Origin: Ambrosia x helenae
Taxonomy: Eukaryota > Streptophyta > Magnoliopsida > Asterales > Asteraceae
Length of the DNA: 64,000 nt
Direction of reading: 5' to 3'
Assembly: GCA_030844895.1 (NCBI GenBank)
Contig: CM061228.1
Location: 36,828,626 to 36,892,625, forward strand
Part shown: positions 34,913 to 46,193 of the stretch, one piece after another
Layout of the letters: each line of letters opens with the position of its first letter
How positions within the stretch are numbered: the first letter of the stretch is position 1
Position numbers and translations under genes: made by a program
Notes under the pieces: generated by a model
What the model saw: only the letters and a program-made list of their open reading frames with translations
The model's database searches: none
Told to the model about the DNA's origin: nothing

Positions 34913-36240
34913 ATGAATTACAAGCCACCGATACTTGTCAGATCTGAATACAATATCTGGCAACCTTGGATGAGCTATGTTCTTGCTCAATAGAACACAG
35001 GATGTTGGAAGTTGGTTATCTTCAGACCACATGTTCCGATGGTGCCGAGTACCGAAGATCCTAAGGTTCAAGAGCCAAAGAAGCTGGAAAACTACTCTGA
35101 TCTAGATTTACAAAAAAAAAAATGAGTTAGATGCTAAAGCCTTCAGTATTGTGGCAATGGCTGTATCAAATGACATCTATGCTGGATTATTACACTGTAA
35201 CAGTGCAAAGGAGTTGTGGGATGCTTTAAAAGAACAATTCGGTGGAACTGATAAAGTAATTTAAAACAATCGTGAAATACTGAGTTAACAATATAAAACA
35301 TTCAGTCATGTTAAGGGAGAATCATTAACTCAACAATTTGAGAGTTTAGCTGTTTAATTAGTGAACTAAAACTGGTAGGTGTGACGTATCCAAATTCAAC
35401 TTTGAATCACAGATTTTTATGGTCTTTACCAAATAAATGGGACACTATTGCTATAGTTATGAGAAACTCAATTGGTTTTAAGGACTTATCTCTGAACCAG
35501 CTTCATGGAAAGCTCTTGACTTATGAGAGAGAGCTTAACCAGAAAAAGAAGCTTCAGGATTCTGGAAAGGCGTATGATGACTATGTGTTTGGAAACACAA
35601 CACTTTTGGGTCAAGATGACGTGTCTGGTAACAGTAAGGTTTAGAGTTATGATCATTTTATTGACATAACTTCTGGATTTAACTCTGATTCTTACTCACC
35701 TAACTATGCTTTTGCAGCAAACAGTGATATCCAGGCATCTGACAACATGTATTTTGAGTATAATGATATTCAATACTTTGATCCCTTGGACCTTGAAGAA
35801 ATGGACATTTTGCACCAACTGGCTCTACTCAGTGTTAGAACTAATAAGTTTTATAAGAAAACTGGTAAAAAATACCCAGGGTTGCATGGAGGGTCAAAGG
35901 TGGTGTTGGATAAATCAAAGATTAAGTGTTATAAATGTCACAGAATGGGTCACTTTGCTAGAGAATGTAGGAGTCAAAATGGTACACCTATGATCACCTA
36001 TCCAAATCAAAGGGCACAGACAAACACTTATCAATATTCCCAAAACACCCCTACGCCAAATGTGCAAAAACACTGCTCATTTTACACAATCCTCAACAAC
36101 TATTCTAGTTCACTATGTCCAAACTCCAAACCCTTGTTCCTCATATTCAATATGTTTAAACACCTGTTTCTCAGACTCAAATGCCACAGGCTGCTATTCC
36201 ACTATCTGCTCAAGCAGAAACTAGTCAACAGAGTGTCTTG
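34913..36240 (+). pseudogene. Copia gag with CCHC zinc knuckle
   Basis: The frame opens MNYKPPILVRSEYNIWQPWM and meets a TAG at 34992-34994. Downstream pieces give AVSNDIYAGLLHCNSAKELW, SLPNKWDTIAIVMRN and QLHGKLLTYERELNQKKKLQ, matching the copia gag domain. A zinc knuckle CYKCHRMGHFAREC (CX2CX4HX4C) lies near 35928-35970. Several stops and frame changes separate these parts, so no capsid protein can be made from this copy. Gag would form the virus-like particle. Confidence 0.8.
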
Positions 36241-36342
36241 ACATAAGGATTTGTTGACTAGAGCAGCTTACCAGATGAGCTAGCAGATGAGAACTTTGCT
36301 CTTATTGCCAAATCTGAAAATTATCTAAAAAAAATCTATTTC

Positions 36343-37834
36343 ATGGCACTTGAGACAATTGTTGAAGGGGTTCAGTCTGAAGAGGTGGTGTCTGAATCAG
36401 AAAATGTGACTAATGAGTTTGTTGAGATAGTTGTTTCATATAAAAAGATTGAAGAAAAAGTTGTAAATCTCACCGATCTATGGAAGATCGATTGTGCATT
36501 GATGGTTGTTGCTAAGGTATCTCCTCAAATCCTAAAGGATTTATGTTCAAACAAATGTGTAATAGCTTTTGCAAACATTAAAGAGGTGAATGAAAACCTT
36601 AGAAAGAAAATTCTGGAAGATGGAAATTAGTTTGAAAAACTCATAAAAGAGTTAAAATCAAAGTTAACTGAAAAAGAGTATGAAATCAGCAGCTTAAAAC
36701 ATCAAAGTTTTAAATAGGAACTTGGCTCCAACCAAGTTGAGTGTGAAAAATGGGTTGAATCATGCAAAGGTTTTGAGATGCTACTCCACCAACAGACCAA
36801 AAGCAATGTAAAGCTTGGTATTGCTTTTCTTGAATCCAATGACCCGGACTCTCAAAACACTGCTGAAAAGGAAACCAAGTTAGTTGTGGCTATCCCTACA
36901 AATCTGGAAGGTCAAGTAATTAAAATCAATTAGCCAAATGGTAAGAAAATTGTTCTTGAAAAACCTGAAGGTTTCTCATCATTTGCTGAAATTGAAAAAT
37001 ATCAGTTCAAGCCAACATGGTCAGATGAGTGTGATGTTCTTGATAACTTTAAACCAATAAATTTTGAAACCACTGATGGTGTTAAGGCACCAAAGGTGAA
37101 ATCATCCCCTTGAAGGATCTTCACCAACATATGTTCAAACATTTGTTGAAAAGAAGAAAGAGAAAGGGAAGAAGAAAGAAAAGGATTTAAACTTGTTTTG
37201 TGATTTCTATGAAAAGAAGAATCATGTGACCAAAAATTGTTTTCTTCTAAAAGCTTATGACATTAACAAAGGAACAAGTGTGTGTGAGTCTAAAACCAAA
37301 CCGTTCAATCTGTGGTAAAAAGAATCACAAAACCCAAGAGTGTCTTTATATCAAATATTTGATGTCAAATACAAGAGTATAAAGCAAAAACTCAAAATTG
37401 GTCAAGGGACTAGTACTTCAAAAGGAAAATCCAAACAGACCATTCAACCTATTTAAACATTTATTCCCAAAACCTTGAATGAAATCTCCGCTCGCAAAGA
37501 TGTCCAAGTAATAAATGCTCCACCTTATAACAAGTATCCCAGAGGCTATGGACAACCACCTTGTCATAGGTTGTCACATGTTTATGAAGAGCCCAAAAGG
37601 CTTTCCAAATCAAAAGTGGATAGACATCCTCATGGTTACTATCATCTGATAGGAAATGGTCATACATCTGTCGCACCAAGTGTTAATATACAAACACTGG
37701 CAAATGGTCAACAACAGTTGTTGAACTTGCTCCAAAAGCTTGTTCAAACCACTAATCATTCTCCTAAACTTGAGGCTGTAAAGTTTGAGGACCCATCCAA
37801 AGCCAATTTGGCTTTGGACACTCACCAAAACTAA
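36343..37834 (+). pseudogene. Copia gag-pol linker region, decayed
   Basis: Open pieces at 36343-36630 and 37475-37834 are hydrophilic and rich in Glu and Lys (for example LKSKLTEKEYEISSLKHQ near 36655). The region at 37195-37330 contains a second Cys/His pattern (FCDFYEKKNHVTKNCFLLKA). Similar spacers occur between gag and protease in SIRE-type elements. It is broken by stops at 36628, 36718 and 36931, among others. Confidence 0.55.
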
Positions 37835-37849
37835 TTTATTACTGATGTG

Positions 37850-38160
37850 CAGGGAGATTCTACATGCTTAGACAGCTTATGGTATGTAGACAGTGGAGGC
37901 TCCAAGCACATGACATGATGTAGAGCTCTACTCTTGGACTTCTTAGCTCATGGAGTGGGTGATATATCTTTTCGTAATGATTCAAAGGATAAGGTGTTAG
38001 GTTCTGGGACTGTTCAAGCTGGGAGACTCAAGGTTGAAAATATCAATCTTATTGATAATCTTAAATTTAATCTTCTCGGTGTCTCAAAAATAAGTGACAA
38101 AGGCTACGGGTCATTCTTACTAAGAAAACTTGTAAGATTATTAGGCCAGAAGTGGTGAAA
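37850..38160 (+). pseudogene. Copia aspartic protease region
   Basis: SLWYVDSGGSKHMT near 37879-37915 contains the catalytic DSG motif of copia proteases (normally VDSGCSRHMT). A TGA follows at once. GDISFRNDSKDKVLGSGTV and NLIDNLKFNLLGVSKISDKG follow as in the family, before another stop. Confidence 0.8.
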
Positions 38161-38204
38161 AAGATTGAAACCATCATAGCATAGAGCAAAACACAACTTG
38201 TTCC

Positions 38205-38936
38205 TCACAGGAGTGGCAATGTGTACGTGGTTGATATGTTGAAGGATAATCCCATGGCAAATGTCTGCCTATTTTATGACGCCTATCAACACACTCTAAA
38301 AACAAATCCTTGTAAGAGGTCTTCCATTAAAAGAATATAAATGTGATGATCATTGTGTTTCTTGTCTAAAAGGAAAATAACATAAAATTTCTTACAAATC
38401 CATTGATGAGTCCAAAACAAGTCAATGTCTTCAAATGTTGGACATGGACTTGTTTTTACCAAGTTAAAATCATGAGTCTAAAGAAAAAGAGATTTTGTCT
38501 TGTCATAGTTGATGATTTTTCTAGGTTTACATGGACTTACTTTTTGGATTCTAAGGATGAGACTCTAGGTATTTAGAGAAACAATATGACTTGCCAGTAA
38601 AAGTCTTTAGAAGTGACAATGGAACAGAGTTTAGAAATAAAGGAGTTGGATGACTTTTATGTGTCAAAAGGAATTCTAAGCCAGTACAACATTCCAAGAA
38701 CACCAAAACAAAATGGGGTGGTTGAAAGGAAAAATAGAACTCTCATAGAGGCTGCAAGGACTATGCTTGTAGATTCTGGTTTACCACTGTTCTTTTGGGC
38801 AGAAGTTGCAAACACTGCTTGCTATGTTCAAAATAGAGTTCTAATTATCCCCAAACATCAAAAGACTGCTTATGAAATTCTGTATAAAATCAAACCACTG
38901 ATCTCATTTTTCAAAATCTTTGCCTGCCCTGTTTAA
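38205..38936 (+). pseudogene. Copia integrase region
   Basis: The pre-integrase word SGNVYVVDML appears near 38212. The core has VDDFSRFTWTYFLDSKDET near 38508-38567, FRSDNGTEFRN near 38610-38640 and, one frame over, RTPKQNGVVERKNRTLIEAA from 38698. These hold the acidic residues of the DD35E triad, but stops and at least two frame changes separate them. The element cannot integrate with this copy. Confidence 0.8.
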
Positions 38937-39612
38937 TTCTAAATCTAAAAGATTCTATTTCAGAATTTGTAGCCAAAGTAGATTGTGGATATTTTCTAGG
39001 ATATTCTTCTACAACCAAGGTCTATAAAGTGTTCAACACAAGGACTAGGACTATAGAAGAAACTCTAAATGTAAAGTTCATTGAACTTTCATCCTTAAAA
39101 ATTCTAGTAGATCCTGCAGAACAGTTTGATTTAGATAAATTCAAATTTTAAGATATTACTGCTAAAATTATCAGTGCAGGTACACCGTACACCACAGTCT
39201 CCACAACAAGATTACAGATTTGACATTGTGATTCCATCTCACTGTAAGTCTTCTCTGCACCAGGGGGAACAGTCAAAACATTTGTCAAAACTCTGTCATT
39301 GCTATGTCAGCCACTGTTGACCTGTCTTACCCTCAAACCACTATTTCAACAAGTTCCTTTAACATTGAAACATCTGTTTAAAAAAGTCCACCTTTTGTTG
39401 ACAACAGTCAGTCCACCATTACTCCACTTGGTTCTATTCCCCCACCTCCATTTCAATCATTTGGTAGCACTATAGAAGTGCAAATTGAGGTTACACCAGA
39501 GGACACAAACATCTGTCCCTCACCTCAAAATGCCACCATTCCATACCAATGAAATTTAGTTTACCTTAGAGCTCATCCACCAGACCAGATTATTGGCAAC
39601 ATAATTGAATGG

Positions 39613-40392
39613 GTGCTCACAAGATGTCAATCTAAAAACATTTGTGTTTTTGCAGGCTTTCTCTATCTCAAACAACCAGTCAAGTACCAAGAGGCATTGA
39701 AAGACAACAGTTGGGTAGAAGCCATGCAAAAAGAGCTCCATCAGTTTAAAAGACATCAAGTATGCGAACTTGCACCACTTTCAAAGGATGTTTATCCAAT
39801 TGGCACAAAGTGGGTCTTCAAAAACAAAACTGATGAAAGGGGTATTGTTGTTAAGAATAAAGCCAGGCTTGTGGTTCACGTCTTTACACAAGAAGAATGA
39901 ATTGATTATGAAGAAACCTTTGCTCTTGTAGCTAGGTTGGAAGCCATCAAACTTTTCCTAGCCTTTGCTGTCAACCACAATATCAAGGTGTTTCAAATGG
40001 ACATCGTGTGTGATTTCTTATATGGCAAAGTTCAAGAGCAGGTATATGTGTCCCACCCACCTAGTTTTGAAGACACTTACCATCCAAATTATGTCTACAA
40101 GCTTAACAAAGCTTTGTATGGCTTGAAGCAAGCACTAAGGGCCTGGTATGAAACTCTTTCCACTTTTCTCTTATCCATTGGCTATACAAGAGGTAAAATT
40201 GACAAAACATTGTTTTTAAAATGGAAAGGAAAAGATTTAATGATTGTTCAAAGATATTTGGATGACATCATTTTTGGATCCACATGTAACAAAATGTCTG
40301 AAGAGTGTAGGGAACTCATGTCAGCGGAGTTTAAAATGAGTGCTACGGGTGAACTCCAATGCTTTATTAGTCTCAAAGTTAAGCAGTTGTAG
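39613..40392 (+). pseudogene. Copia reverse transcriptase region
   Basis: Two open pieces join in one frame across a single TGA at 39898-39900. Family words include QPVKYQEALKDNSWVEAMQK, YPIGTKWVFKNK, VFQMDIVCDFLYG, KLNKALYGLKQALRAWYETL and the catalytic YLDDIIFGST (YVDD in most members). A stop at 40390-40392 ends the open part. This is the best-preserved segment of the element. Confidence 0.85.
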
Positions 40393-41195
40393 AATGGTAC
40401 TTTCATTCATCAAAACAAGTATGATAAAAAATTGTTAACAAAATTTCACATGACTGATTGTAAACCATGCAGTACACCCATGAGTACAACAAAATTACTC
40501 ATTGTTGATGGTAAAGATGAACCGTAGACCAAAAAACTATGTAGATGCATGATAGGATCTTTACTGTACCTAATTGCTTATAGGACAGACATTATGTTTG
40601 CCACTTGTGTATATGCAAGAACCAACCTAGAAAGTCCAATCTTATAGCTTTGAAAAGGATTTTCAGATACCTAAAAGGTGCTCTCACACTTGGTATCTGG
40701 TATCATACTAGTGGAAATATTGAGCTTTCAAGCTATTCAGATGGTGATTTTGCTGGTTTTCAAACCACAAGGAAGTCTACTTCAAGAGGGTGCTAATTCC
40801 TAGCTAATGCCTTGGTCTCCTGGCAAAGCAAAAAGTAGGCAGTTGTTTCAACATCCACAGTAGAGGCTAAATACATTGTTGTTGCAAGCTGTACAACCCA
40901 ACTTTTGTGGCTTCAAAACCAGTTACTGGATTTTGGTATAGCTGCTCTAAAGAATCTACTCATGCTCGACAGTCAAGTAGCTGAAAATATCATCGAAAAT
41001 CATGTATCGCACTAAACAACCAAGCATATCAACATCAGACATGATTTTGTAAGGGAAAACTATGAAAAAGGTTTGATTTCTCTACATCATGTTCCAGCAG
41101 AGGATCGACTGGTAGACATGTTAACGAAATCTTTAGACACATCTACCTTTGTTAGCTTGATTTCTCGAATTGGCATGTTAATCATGGATTAAAAG
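40393..41195 (+). pseudogene. Copia RNase H region
   Basis: Pieces read NKYDKKLLTKFHMTDCKPCS, ALKRIFRYLKGALTLGIWYH, SYSDGDFAGFQTTRKSTSRG, VSWQSKK, then KHINIRHDFVRENYEKGLIS and MLTKSLDTSTFVSLISRIGM. All are standard for the copia RNase H end of pol. Stops at 40792-40794 and elsewhere interrupt it. Confidence 0.8.
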
Positions 41196-41403
41196 CAAAA
41201 TCTTGTTTTCCATAAATAAAACAATAAAATGTTGTCAAAAATTTTTTAAAAAAAAATCATTTTTAAAACGGTTTTGGTTTGAACATCTGTTCAGATCTTT
41301 TCAAAGTTTGTTCAGATAAAACAACCACCATTTCATTAAAACAACATCTGTTTGTCAAAAATCTACCACTGTTAAAAGGTAACCACTGTTTTCATCATCT
41401 ATT

Positions 41404-42747
41404 GTGTGCTTAACAGATGTTTCCAAACAATTGTCATCCATTACCCTTATTCAAACAGTGTTTACCATGTGGGACAGATCTAAGGATACACATGGAGCTC
41501 ATCAGAAACATGGTGGATGGTGGATGCCAGATATAAGGATACACATGCAGATATTACGGCTATCAAAGACCACCACTGGCTCTTCCCCTACTACAATACT
41601 TAGAGATGATGCTGGTGATGAGAATGTTGCAGATGATGCCAAAAAAGGGGAGAGTGGTAGAGACAAACTTAAAAGACTACAAGCTTTTGGAAAAGGAGCC
41701 CCATCAAACCATCTTCAGCTCCTAAGGTTCAATAGTATGCTGTTGAAAAACCAGGGTCTGCACAAGCTCCTGAGCAATCAAAAGCAGACAAAGCAAAGAA
41801 GATTGATGAAACTTCAAATGTAATTGCTGAAAAAGATTGTAGAAAATAAGCAGGAGAGGTTTGAAACTATGGAGACCAAAGCAGAACTCTTAGTCAAACA
41901 AAGAGTGGCTGAACAGATGGAAAAGGAGGATGTGGGATCCTCTAAAAGGAAGAAAATGCCAGCAAGACATGTTAGGAAAACATCTGTTCCTAAAACCTCT
42001 ATCACCCAAACATCTGTTGAAACCACCACAACAACCACTGCTGAAACCATAACCACAACCACTGAACCCATAATCATAACAACTACCAGCACTTCAACTT
42101 CTATACCATCACCACCAAAATCACATCTCTAACCCACAACATATGCTGGCACTGAACAAGTGCAAACAGATGTTATTTCAACATCTGCCATCATAACCTT
42201 CCCTACTACTTCACAACCACCAGAATGCCATCTCCATCATCCCCTTTTATCTTGTATAAAAGAAAGAGAAAAACCGTTGTGGTACAGGATAATGAAGTAG
42301 AAACCACACTTTTACCTACACATCATCACAACCATCATCTGCTCCCATTCTAGCCATTCCCTTGTCATCCTACTTACCTCAAACATCTCCATTCACACCA
42401 CATTCATCCAACATCAATAGACAATCACCAATCATGCCACTGGGTACTTTGTATCCCTTTGAACTTGACATTATTCAAGGGAAAACTCAATCATTTTATA
42501 ATATAGAGGATTCATCACAACTATCTTTCCCATCTCTCCCAAACTTGCCTAAACTTAACAATGTTGATGAATATCTCAAGTTAAAGGCTAAACAGGCAGA
42601 TGCAATTGCCAAGGAGAAGTGTAAAGGGAAAGATGACAGGACTGCCTAGGGCATCTTATAACCAGAACTTAGTAAACTCAGAAGAATTGAGGATTATGCT
42701 AAGGAATTAGCAAGTCCATGTCAAAGAAACCCATCAGTGGATGTTTA
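41404..42747 (+). pseudogene. Extra 3' ORF of the copia element (env-like position), decayed
   Basis: After pol lies about 1.3 kb of hydrophilic coding-like sequence in shifting frames. It shows SKADKAKKIDETSNVIAEKD near 41780-41835, KAELLVKQRVAEQMEKEDVG near 41878, KRKKMPARHVRKTSVPKTS near 41947, and a Thr-rich stretch near 42010-42100. SLPNLPKLNNVDEYLKLKAK follows near 42535. No signal peptide or membrane segment is clear. SIRE-lineage copia elements carry an ORF here that is sometimes called envelope-like; the function is not established. A Helitron splits it at 42748. Confidence 0.5.
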
Positions 42748-43371
42748 TCTATACTATATTATAAAGCATTTTCTAAGGACTACTTAAATTTTAAGAGGTA
42801 TAAGTCTAAATGCTTATGATATAACATATAATGCATAAAATAACTACTTTTTAAGGGTAAATATGTCTTCTAAACACCATATTTAATTAAAAGAAAGTCA
42901 AGAGTCATGAGATGTTTATGAAACCACATGACATTCAATTTTATAATTACTTTAAACATATTAAATAGAAAACATATAAAAAACAATTCATGATGTTATA
43001 TATTTTGTTATAACCTTTTATATAGAGTTGGGTACTTTAAAAAACTTAAAGTTTTATAAACATGATCATACTATATAGAAATCGAGAAATCAATAGTGAA
43101 AGTTGTGTTTTTAATCATGAGGTAACGATTTGAATTCTGAAATATTACGTTATATTCATACACACAAACATGCCTAATTTGATCTAAACTTTATGATCAT
43201 CGGATTCAATAATCGAAGAAGAAAGCTTCTGTTTATTATGAATTTCAAACAAAGGTATTCAGAAATATTAATATAATAGTGGTTAGGTTCACAGTAGGTA
43301 TGTTACGTTAGTATGTGCTCTATAAAAGAGTTTCAGTTACACCCGCTGCATCGCGCGGGCCAACCCACTAG
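42748..43371 (+). mobile_element. Non-autonomous Helitron
   Basis: Starts TCTATACTATATTATAAAGC after host A and ends CCAACCCACTAG before host T, as required for A^T insertion. A hairpin CCCGCTGCATCGCGCGGG lies 12 bp before the CTAG end. The 624-bp interior is AT-rich and non-coding. Confidence 0.85.
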
Positions 43372-43393
43372 TTTATATTTATATGTTAATACA

Positions 43394-44138
43394 CTAGGTT
43401 ATGTACCTGTGTGATACATGGGTAAAACAATTTAGATTATATATATAAATTTATAAGTACAATTAAGAAAAAATAGATTACATATTATACTGAAAATAAA
43501 AAAAATGTATATACGAACAAAAAATATAAAATATCCATTAGCCTCTTAATAATTTCTTGTAAAAAAATATTCATATTCACGTAAAACTATTTTCAAACTT
43601 TCTAAAATATATCTTCCATACCGCGGTTGTTAACTTGTAGACTACAAATACAACAAAACAAAAATATCAAAAGTAATAAGAATAAATCTATTTAGGCTAA
43701 GATATAAAAAAATAAAATTAATTTGAAAGTAACTCCTCATACATTAAACCATCTCAATCGAGTATCGTTCATTTTGAAATTTGACATCAAATTTCTTCTA
43801 AAGCCAAAGTATTTATAACCATTAGTGTATAAAATGTATTTATTATATTTTATTTGTTAAAAATACTGTAAGAAATATAGTTTTAAACTTAGAGTGAAAA
43901 ACCAAATATTAAAAAAAATGGTTAATTTAAGGTACATGATTTATATTTAAATTTAATAACATTTAACTACGCTATCTTAAAAAATAATGAATATTTTTTA
44001 ATAAAGTTGACTTCGGTTAGTTAATAAATAAGAATTTTAACAATTATATTAAAATAAATATATTGTTTTAAATAATAAAATGGGAGGTTTTATGAAGTAG
44101 TTCCATGTACCCCATGTATTGTCTTTTATTAGTATAGA
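43394..44138 (-). mobile_element. Non-autonomous Helitron
   Basis: On the minus strand it starts TCTATACTAATAAAAGAC (44138) and ends CACACAGGTACATAACCTAG (43394), with host T and A on either side. The terminal hairpin is ACC..TGT/ACA..GGT with two mismatched pairs. The interior shares TTAAGGTACATGATTT with the next two units. Confidence 0.75.
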
Positions 44139-45068
44139 TAGAAAAAGATTAATGTTGATTGGTTTATTTCATTATTTGTTCAGAACAATATAAAAGTCTC
44201 ACAAAAGCTAAATTAATTACATTGTGTTATTATTAATTTGTTTATTTGACTTTTAAAGTATTGTTAACATCTAAAATTAATAATATTTGGTTAGCATATT
44301 TAACATCTAAATAATTAACCAAAACCAATAACAGTAAAGCTTAAAATTCATTTGTTAAACATCATAACAAATGTATTTTTAAATTTAGAATAACTTATCA
44401 AATTTTAAAAAAGGGGTTAATTTTAAGGTACATGATTTAAATTTGAAGTTAATGACATATAAATATGTTATTTTAGAAAAGAATCAATCATTTTTATAAT
44501 AATGCTTAATTCAGTTAGTTTTTTTTTTCAAGCGTAGACCAATGGTAAACCTCTTGGCTAGAAACCCCCCGGATCGAACCCTTCCACATACGTCGGTCCC
44601 TTTCAAACCTATTGGGTATATTTTTTTTCGATGGACAGCGAGACTTAAACCTGGGAACCATGCAAGCGTGCAAACCCTCCCACCACCCTAGTTGGACCAG
44701 ACATATTGGCGTTTTATTCGGTTAGTTAATAAACCTTTTCAAAGTATATCTAATAGTTTGTTTCTAATTTTGTATTAAAATATAATTATATTAATTGATT
44801 TACAAAAACATAAGATAAATATATAATATCTATATTAATAACAAATATCATTTAATCGGGTTTTAATGAAATCCGTTACAACTATGATTATTAATTATTA
44901 ATATAATTACTAAAATTCAATTTGGTATATCTATATTTTGTTTTTGAAAATCAATTATATATTTATATTTAAATTTATTTCATTAAATAATAAATGGGAG
45001 AATTCATGAGGGAGTGCCATGTGTCTCTCATGTGTTTTCTTTTATTTATATGTATATGTATAGGTAGA
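44139..45068 (-). mobile_element. Helitron-related unit with SINE insertion
   Basis: The minus-strand 5' end at 45068 reads TCTACCTATACATATACATA and then AAAAGAAAACACATGAGAGA. The interior matches that of 45321-45754 (AACATCTAAA, AATTTAAGGTACATGATTTA, AATATGTTAT). The 3' end is not a clear CTAG and may abut the previous Helitron. A SINE lies inside at 44520-44715. Confidence 0.6.
44520..44715 (-). mobile_element. SINE
   Basis: A minus-strand unit with an A-rich 3' tail (plus-strand poly-T at 44520-44530). B-box-like words AGGTTTAAGTCTCG and GGGTTCGATCC are present. The flanks ATTCAGTTAGT (44509-44519) and ATTCGGTTAGT (44716-44726) form an 11-bp target duplication with one mismatch. Confidence 0.75.
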
Positions 45069-45754
45069 TAGGTAGAATTGTTTATTTGACTTTTGAACTT
45101 TTTTTTTGAAGGTGTGTTTCAGCGGAGAATCCAAACGACGCACAACCCCTCAACCCCAGTTCGAATCCAGGCCAAACACGGGTGTTGAATTTCTCACCCC
45201 TTAGTGCGAGTGGGGAGACTCGAACCTGAGAGCATGCCTGGGCGGGAACCTCCCTAAGGAGTAAACCCTCCCACCTCCGACTAGCTGGGCTTGATATCAT
45301 TGGCATTTGACTTTTGAACTATTTTAAGCATTTAAAATTAATATGTATTTGCTGAACATAGTTTAACATCTAAAACAATGACCAAAATAATAAAACTTAA
45401 TAATCATTTGTCAAATATTGTAACAAAATTAATTTTAAACTTAGAATAACATATTAAATTTTTTAAAATGAGTCAATTTAAGGTGCATGATTTAAATTCA
45501 AAGTTAATAATACATAAATATAAATATGTTATATAAAAAAGAATCATGTGTTTTCTTTTATTAATGATTTCAGTTACAACTATGATTATTAATATAATTA
45601 CTAAAATTTAATTTAATAAACTTATATCATGGTTTTGCAAACCAATTATTATTATAATTAAATTTGAGTTTAATGTATTAAATAATAAAATGAGAGAATT
45701 CATGAGGGATTGCCATGTGTCCCTCGTGTGTTTTCTTTTATTATATAGTGTAGA
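45069..45754 (-). mobile_element. Helitron-related unit with SINE insertion
   Basis: The minus-strand 5' end at 45754 reads TCTACACTATATAATAAAAG and then AAAACACACGAGGGACACAT. This is nearly the same as the 45068 end (AAAACACATGAGAGACACAT). Its interior continues to about 45305, where a SINE is inserted. The 3' end appears to run into the neighbouring unit, giving a head-to-tail series. Confidence 0.6.
45100..45304 (-). mobile_element. SINE
   Basis: A 205-bp minus-strand unit with a short A-rich tail (plus-strand poly-T at 45100-45107) and a B box GGTTCGAGTCTCCCC. It is flanked by an exact 16-bp duplication ATTTGACTTTTGAACT at 45084-45099 and 45305-45320. The 5' text GGAGGTGGGAGGGTTTAC resembles GGTGGTGGGAGGGTTTGC of the SINE at 44520-44715, so both belong to one family. 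Confidence 0.85.
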
Positions 45755-45790
45755 TGTAGATGTAGATGTAGATGTAGATGTAGATGTAGA
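45751..45790. repeat. (TAGATG)n hexanucleotide repeat
   Basis: About six TAGATG units directly abut the Helitron 5' end at 45754. The Helitron end in plus orientation finishes GTGTAGA, so the repeat may have grown out of the terminal bases. Confidence 0.85.
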
Positions 45791-46193
45791 TATTGAGACT
45801 AGAAAGACATGCCCGAAAATGAATCCTCATTTAAAACATATTGAGCTTAGAAATATCCGCCCGAAATTGATTTAGTAATTAATTTCGGGTAGTCTCCTTT
45901 TTGGGACTACTTTTTGAATACTTTATCTCATTTAGCATGTGAATGTGTACTACATGATTGTTTTTTTTTTTTTGGAAAGATTCGGTTGTCGTTTCCTCTT
46001 TGCTTCTCGGGTTTATATTTATATTATATATTTGGGGGCTATGTGGAAATGCTGCCGAATTTTTCTTAAACAAACAATCATCTAATACACATTCATATAT
46101 GAGATAATGTATTCAAAAATTGGTTTAGCACCCTACCCTTTAGGTGTCAATAATATGTGCCTTAAATCCAGATTATGTTTCAGTCACATTATC
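45791..46193. other. No gene recognised upstream of the CACTA transposase
   Basis: About 400 bp of AT-rich sequence before the transposase start. No CACTA terminal sequence (CACTACAAGAAA) is seen, so the 5' end of the CACTA element appears lost or too diverged. Confidence 0.5.

Larger units (their letters stand above)
34146..42747 (+). mobile_element. Ty1-copia retrotransposon, decayed, no 3' LTR seen
   Basis: A putative 5' LTR and PBS are followed in order by gag, zinc knuckle, protease, integrase, reverse transcriptase and RNase H, which is the copia order (integrase before RT). An additional ORF lies downstream of RNase H. The RT sequence style and the extra 3' ORF suggest the SIRE lineage. 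Stops and frameshifts occur in every domain. No copy of the LTR is found after 41200; a Helitron interrupts the 3' ORF at 42748. Confidence 0.85.

Noticed and set aside
41814..42092. 92-residue Val-rich minus-strand frame
   Set aside because: Antisense of the Thr-rich part of the copia 3' ORF.
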